A stretch of 8,862 nt of DNA. Source: Bacillota bacterium (GTDB lineage: Bacteria; Bacillota; Clostridia; Lachnospirales; Lachnospiraceae). Positions within the stretch are counted from its first letter, which is position 1, and every line of letters begins with the position of its first letter. The notes beneath the pieces were generated by a model. It was not told where the DNA came from, ran no database searches, and saw only the letters and a program-made list of their open reading frames with translations. Made by a program: the position numbers and the translations under genes. Positions 5,371 through 8,862 of the stretch are shown here, one piece after another. Location of the stretch: contig JAEYWQ010000428.1 in NCBI GenBank assembly GCA_023428885.1, positions 1-8,862 on the forward strand, read 5' to 3'.

Positions 5371-6510
5371 TTACTCTGTAACTACTGCTGAATCTAAGAT
5401 CACTTTCATTGCTTTATCTAAGATCATAGACTTTTCAACAGTTTCTTTCCCGCCAAAATCTGTAACAAATTGCTCTGATTCTGTCTCTGCATAACCATAA
5501 TTAGTCATATACTCTGTTAACATACTGTTATATTCTTCATCTGTTAACTCAAGTTTCTCTGCTTCTACAACTGCATCTAATAGATACCTTTCTTTTACAT
5601 TAAATTCAGCAGCCTTTGCAAGCTCTGTATTAAACTCTTCTAAGCTCATGCCACCAAAGAAATAGTAAACATAAGTCTGCAAATCAATACCGTATTGGGA
5701 GGCTGTACTTGTATAGTACTCTGTCATGGAAGCCGCCTGAGTATCAAACTCGCTTTGATCCAGATTTGTAAATGTAGCATTCTCAATTGCCTTTGTTAAA
5801 ATATCAATTTCCTTCTTTTGTTGAGCAGACGCTTCTTTACTTGACTTTATACTATCTCTAATAAATGACTCGTATTCTGCAACTGTCTTACTGCCATTCG
5901 TATCATTTGCTGCAACGATTTCATCGGTTAATGGTTCATATTCACCGCTCTGAATAAAATTAATCTTAACAGTAAAGATTGCTTCCTTACCAGCTACTTC
6001 AGCGTTGGAATAATCTTCAGGGAAAGTTGTTACAACATCTACTGTTTCCCCAACATTCTTACCAATTAGGCCTTCTTCAAACCCATCAATAAACTGACCT
6101 GAACCAATTGTTAAAGCAGAACCACTTGCTGTTCCTCCAGCAAATGCAACACCATCAATCTTACCTTCGTAATCAATGTTTACAGTATCTCCATCTTTTA
6201 CGTCGGTACGATCCGTAATTTTAACAGGAACACCATAGCTTTCATTAAAATAATCTAACTCAGCTTGTACCTCATCATCGGTTACCTCAGATGAAGTTAA
6301 TGTGACTTCAATTCCTTTATATTGTCCAAGTGTTACTTCTACGTCACTGTCTGTATCAATTGCACCGCCAGAAGTGATAGCACCACCAGAAGTTACTTCT
6401 TCATTTGATCCTCCAGAAAATTCACCTTCTGTTTTTTCACTCTTACCACACGCTGCTAAGGATAACATAAGACACAAGCATGTGCCAAGTAATAATGATT
6501 TTTTCTTCAT
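5371..6510 (-). CDS. Secreted lipoprotein with FKBP-type prolyl isomerase and trigger-factor-like C-domain
   Basis: The N-terminus is a lipoprotein signal peptide, with the lipobox Leu-Ala-Ala-Cys ending at Cys21, so the protein should be anchored on the outer face of the membrane. A low-complexity linker follows, with SGGAI repeated at about 41-51. Residues 60-100 resemble the start of a trigger-factor middle region. An FKBP-type prolyl isomerase domain spans about 104-186 (DGDTVNIDYEGKIDG, then IDGFEEGLIGKNVGE). The rest (about 195-376) is helical and trigger-factor-like. The N-terminal ribosome-binding domain of true trigger factor is missing. It probably folds exported proteins, like PrsA in Bacillus, which is an inference. 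GAGAGGGA (6517-6524) precedes the ATG. It is transcribed alone, between two terminators. Confidence 0.9.
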   Translation of the reverse strand: MKKKSLLLGTCLCLMLSLAACGKSEKTEGEFSGGSNEEVTSGGAITSGGAIDTDSDVEVTLGQYKGIEVTLTSSEVTDDEVQAELDYFNESYGVPVKITDRTDVKDGDTVNIDYEGKIDGVAFAGGTASGSALTIGSGQFIDGFEEGLIGKNVGETVDVVTTFPEDYSNAEVAGKEAIFTVKINFIQSGEYEPLTDEIVAANDTNGSKTVAEYESFIRDSIKSSKEASAQQKKEIDILTKAIENATFTNLDQSEFDTQAASMTEYYTSTASQYGIDLQTYVYYFFGGMSLEEFNTELAKAAEFNVKERYLLDAVVEAEKLELTDEEYNSMLTEYMTNYGYAETESEQFVTDFGGKETVEKSMILDKAMKVILDSAVVTE

Positions 6511-6633
6511 TTTTATTCCCTCTCTAAGTCCAATTAATTTTGGTCTAGTATATCCGAATATCCATCATTCTAATGTATCAACAAAGGTTTTGCTCTCCAA
6601 TCCCCCGATATATCAATATAGTTAGACTATTAA

Positions 6634-6642
6634 TTTATACCA
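6634..6642 (-). promoter_or_regulatory. Candidate promoter for the trigger-factor-like lipoprotein
   Basis: The minus strand reads TGGTATAAA, a near-consensus extended -10, right after the terminator of the GH105 gene. The -35 region (TTCTTT) is poor. It would leave a leader of about 115 bases in which I see no clear riboswitch fold. Confidence 0.35.
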
Positions 6643-6653
6643 TACTTTTATGC

Positions 6654-6708
6654 AAAAAGAAAGCCTTTCCCAAAAGTTCACAGAAAGTTCAACTTTTGGA
6701 AAGGCTTT
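6654..6708 (-). terminator. Rho-independent terminator after the GH105 gene
   Basis: Arms at about 6661-6678 and 6691-6708 (AAGCCTTTCC...AAAGTT against AACTTTTGGAAAGGCTT) pair along about 18 bases with one bulged C. On the minus strand they are followed by TTTCTTTTTG. The hairpin starts 23 bases beyond the stop codon. Confidence 0.87.
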
Positions 6709-6730
6709 AAAGCTCTATCATTAGTAATCT

Positions 6731-7858
6731 CTACTTTTCTAACCTTAACAGTTCAGTATATGCAAGTAAGAATGGGCCAACACCCTTCGCATCATCTTTT
6801 ACGATTGGCTCTGACATATAGTAATCATAGCTTCCGTCACGCATATCTTTTCCACCAAGTCCTGCTACCAGACAGATACCTCCAAGACTCATCTTTCCTT
6901 CTTCGGTATGAAGATACTTTGCACAGATTCCATCCATTGCTTTCTTCGCATATGCACGATAACTCTCTGGTAAGAAACCTAAACGTACCCCTTTAAGGAT
7001 TCCATAAGCCATGATGGAACTACCGCTGGTCTCAAGATAGTTTCTCTCACGACCACCCATGTTCACTACCTGGTACCACATACCGCTCTCATCCTGATAT
7101 TTCAACATACTTTCAATTAATTCAACGAAAATCTGCTTTAACTTCTCATACTCTTTTTCATATCCGCTAGGTTCACATTTATCTAAGGTATCAAGCAAGG
7201 CCATGGTATACCATCCAAGTGCTCGTAACCAGAAATGCTGAGATAGACCTGTTTCTTTATTACACCAAAACATTAATCTTGATGAATCATAGGCATGATA
7301 ATATAGACCTGTATCCTTGTCTCTTAACAACTCATATACATTAAAGAACTGATGGAAAATATCTTTATAGTTCTTCTTCTGATTAAATCTAGTCTCATAT
7401 TCCATGTAAAATGGTTGACCCATATAAAGACCATCCAACCAGATCTGACTTGGGTAGATTAGCTTATGCCAGAAGTTACCCTCAATGGTTCTTGGTTGAT
7501 TTAGCACTTGTGAATAAACCAAGTCAATTGCCTTACGATATTTTTCTTTGCCTGTCAAATCATATAATTCAAACAGAGTTTTTCCTGCATTCACATCATC
7601 AATGTTAAATTTTTCTTTATGATAACCATCAATGGTACCATCCTCACGTACTCGATAATCAATGAAGGCATCTGCAAACTCAAAATATTTTTTATCCTGT
7701 GTAATGGTATACATCTCAAATACAGCCTTGATCATACATCCATCAATATAATTCCACTCAGACTTAAGCCCTGATTTTAACTTCTCAATGTTCCACATTG
7801 GGCATTCTGGGGTACTCTTATCTAATAATTCATTGATATACTTTACAATGATATCCAT
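6731..7858 (-). CDS. GH105 unsaturated rhamnogalacturonyl hydrolase (YteR/YesR type)
   Basis: This enzyme hydrolyses the unsaturated galacturonyl residue from disaccharides left by rhamnogalacturonan lyases, a late step of pectin breakdown. At 375 residues it matches Bacillus subtilis YteR (about 373). Conserved blocks are WNYIDGCM (35-42), NIDDVNAGKTLFELYD (85-100) with Asp87/Asp88, IWLDGLYMGQPFYMEYE (139-155) with Asp142, HFWLRALGWY (208-217) and ETSGSSIMAYGI (276-287). In YteR the equivalents of Asp88 and Asp142 are the proposed catalytic residues. No signal peptide is present, so it acts in the cytoplasm on imported sugars. AGGAG lies 7 bases before the ATG. It is a single-gene unit with its own promoter, a cre site and a terminator. 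Confidence 0.95.
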   Translation of the reverse strand: MDIIVKYINELLDKSTPECPMWNIEKLKSGLKSEWNYIDGCMIKAVFEMYTITQDKKYFEFADAFIDYRVREDGTIDGYHKEKFNIDDVNAGKTLFELYDLTGKEKYRKAIDLVYSQVLNQPRTIEGNFWHKLIYPSQIWLDGLYMGQPFYMEYETRFNQKKNYKDIFHQFFNVYELLRDKDTGLYYHAYDSSRLMFWCNKETGLSQHFWLRALGWYTMALLDTLDKCEPSGYEKEYEKLKQIFVELIESMLKYQDESGMWYQVVNMGGRERNYLETSGSSIMAYGILKGVRLGFLPESYRAYAKKAMDGICAKYLHTEEGKMSLGGICLVAGLGGKDMRDGSYDYYMSEPIVKDDAKGVGPFLLAYTELLRLEK

Positions 7859-7919
7859 TCTTTTTCTCCTTTAAGCTAGAGGTTTCTTTGAATCTTGATT
7901 TCACAAGTGTAATGTGGAA

Positions 7920-7948
7920 ATTATACCATAGTAAGCGCTTTCATTCAA
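7920..7948 (-). promoter_or_regulatory. Sigma-A promoter of the GH105 gene
   Basis: On the minus strand TTGAAT (7948-7943) and TATAAT (7925-7920) are separated by exactly 17 bases, and TGG before TATAAT adds an extended -10. Transcription would start near 7913 with a leader of about 55 bases. The spacer contains the cre site. Confidence 0.8.
7930..7943. promoter_or_regulatory. CcpA cre-like site inside the GH105 promoter
   Basis: The minus strand reads TGAAAGCGCTTACT, with the symmetric cre core AAGCGCTT. It occupies the space between the -35 and -10 boxes, so bound CcpA would block RNA polymerase. This fits repression of pectin use when preferred sugars are present. Confidence 0.68.
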
Positions 7949-8024
7949 CTAAAAACCCATTCTTCTTTCTATAATTTACAGAAAAATTGTCTTCCCTGAT
8001 ACCACTACTTTCAGCTCTTTGCGC

Positions 8025-8711
8025 TTACACCTCTTCGATATAAGTAACTCCATCTGCCTTACTCAGAATTTCTATGACCTCTACATGGGTAGCCTTCTTC
8101 AAACTTCGAATCGTAACTAAGACACCGATCGCAGTTTCTGTGATTGATTTCGTGCGATTAATCTCTAAATCACTCACTTTTAGTTCGTTATCTTTTGCAT
8201 ATTTCATAAATGACCCTAAATCACTTAAACTCGACATTTCAATATAGAGATTTAAAATTCTTGTGGATGCCATAACCCGGTCGTCTAAACTATGCAGAGC
8301 AGCCATAATCACAAAGGTTAGAAAACAACCAATGAAGGCTCCTGTATAAAATCCGATTCCAATTGCTAGACCAACACAAGCTGCTGCCCAAAGACCTGCT
8401 GCTGTCGTTAATCCACGAACTTTATTCTTACCAGTAACTATAATCGTTCCAGCACCCAAGAAACCAATACCACTGATTACCTGTGCTCCCATACGCGCCG
8501 GATCAGCACCAGGATAGGCTTCCAATATATATAGATTTGTAAGCATAACTAGTGTTGCACCCATACAAACCAGCATATACGTACGAAAACCAGCAGGCCT
8601 CTTTTTTCTTCCACGTTCGATACCAAGAATCCCCCCACATAACAGAGCAAGAAGCAAGCGGAAGGTAATGGATACTAAATTAATATCTTTTAAAACTTCT
8701 GGAATACCCAT
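8025..8711 (-). CDS. MgtC/SapB-family membrane protein
   Basis: The N-terminal half (about 13-137) has four to five membrane helices and carries the family signatures GIERGRKKRPAGFRT (30-44), GIGFLGAGTI (81-90) and VRGLTTAAGLWAAA (98-111). Residues 150-228 form a small soluble domain resembling the ACT-like C-terminus of MgtC. In Salmonella and Mycobacterium MgtC aids survival in low Mg2+ and modulates the F-type ATPase. It is not itself a proven Mg2+ transporter, and the role in a free-living clostridium is unknown. AAGGGGGC precedes the ATG. No clear terminator follows in the 166 bases before the GH105 gene. The leader contains two tandem hairpins. Confidence 0.93.
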   Translation of the reverse strand: MGIPEVLKDINLVSITFRLLLALLCGGILGIERGRKKRPAGFRTYMLVCMGATLVMLTNLYILEAYPGADPARMGAQVISGIGFLGAGTIIVTGKNKVRGLTTAAGLWAAACVGLAIGIGFYTGAFIGCFLTFVIMAALHSLDDRVMASTRILNLYIEMSSLSDLGSFMKYAKDNELKVSDLEINRTKSITETAIGVLVTIRSLKKATHVEVIEILSKADGVTYIEEV

Positions 8712-8739
8712 AATAGCCCCCTTATCATGAATAATAATA

Positions 8740-8785
8740 GGCGTTTGTGAAACGCCAGAACCCGCATAAATGCGGGATATTTTTT
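8740..8785 (+). terminator. Tandem hairpins before the MgtC-family gene; terminator-like on the plus strand
   Basis: GGCGTTT-GTG-AAACGCC (8740-8756) is followed four bases later by CCCGCA-TAAA-TGCGGG (8761-8776) and ATATTTTTT. Only on the plus strand does a T-run follow. No plus-strand gene precedes it in the window. On the minus strand both hairpins would lie in the mRNA leader of the MgtC-family gene. Confidence 0.5.
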
Positions 8786-8817
8786 ATAAGAAAACAAAAC
8801 AACCCCTCACTGATTTA

Positions 8818-8847
8818 TGGTATAATTGAATCACGACAAACAATCAA
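8818..8847. promoter_or_regulatory. Overlapping divergent promoter candidates at the right edge
   Basis: On the plus strand TGGTATAAT (8818-8826) is a perfect extended -10 box that could serve a rightward gene beyond the window. On the minus strand TTGATT (8847-8842) and TATACC (8824-8819) are spaced 17 bases apart and could serve the MgtC-family gene. The two -10 boxes overlap, so probably only one is used. Confidence 0.32.
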
Positions 8848-8862
8848 ATACTCATACCTCAG

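Noticed and set aside
6302..6625. Plus-strand open frame of 107 codons
   Set aside because: It is antisense to the signal peptide and linker of the lipoprotein gene. Its Pro/Ser-rich start is simply the reverse of the Gly/Ser-rich linker codons.
7949..8024. Terminator between the MgtC-family and GH105 genes
   Set aside because: Only a weak AT-rich stem with a G-U pair is present and no T-run directly follows it.
8712..8862. M-box (Mg2+) riboswitch before the MgtC-family gene
   Set aside because: The available leader is only about 100 bases and shows two simple hairpins, not the larger conserved M-box architecture.

Overview
The window looks like a low-GC, spore-forming, fermentative member of the Lachnospiraceae, of the Lachnoclostridium phytofermentans type. 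This is inferred from the gene set: an Rnf complex whose genes begin rnfC-rnfD, the sporulation regulator SpoIIID, a pectin-degradation enzyme, AT-rich spacers and strong AGGAGG-type ribosome binding sites. All nine recognisable genes lie on the minus strand, so transcription runs from high to low coordinates.

Region by region, from low to high coordinates. At 1-2203 are rnfD (cut by the window edge) and rnfC, the first genes of an ion-pumping ferredoxin:NAD+ oxidoreductase operon. At 2204-2723 is a 520-base gene-free stretch. Its right part holds an unusual higher-GC cluster of nested inverted repeats (2541-2690) and the spoIIID terminator. Its left part is the rnf control region, with a near-perfect Rex operator, a CcpA cre-like site and two candidate promoters. 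At 2724-5163 lies a compact leftward gene set: a DUF5685-type protein, a J-domain/TPR-like protein with a cysteine-rich tail, a six-helix membrane protein translationally coupled to it, and spoIIID. One promoter candidate precedes the set and one strong terminator closes it. At 5371-6510 is a secreted lipoprotein that combines an FKBP domain with a trigger-factor-like C-terminus, closed by its own terminator. At 6731-7858 is a cytoplasmic GH105 unsaturated rhamnogalacturonyl hydrolase with a textbook promoter whose spacer contains a cre site. At 8025-8711 is an MgtC/SapB-family membrane protein preceded by two tandem hairpins.

Two themes connect the region. First, carbon and redox control: cre sites appear before both rnfC and the GH105 gene, and a Rex site before rnfC, so energy conservation and pectin use may both respond to sugar supply and NADH/NAD+. 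Second, the DUF5685/J-protein/membrane-protein cluster next to spoIIID is the best candidate for an undescribed system. The DUF5685 protein carries a possible zinc site plus two Asp-rich motifs resembling those of squalene/phytoene synthases. Its J-protein neighbour ends in a tail with eight cysteines in its last 22 residues. The functional link is inference from gene order, not demonstrated.
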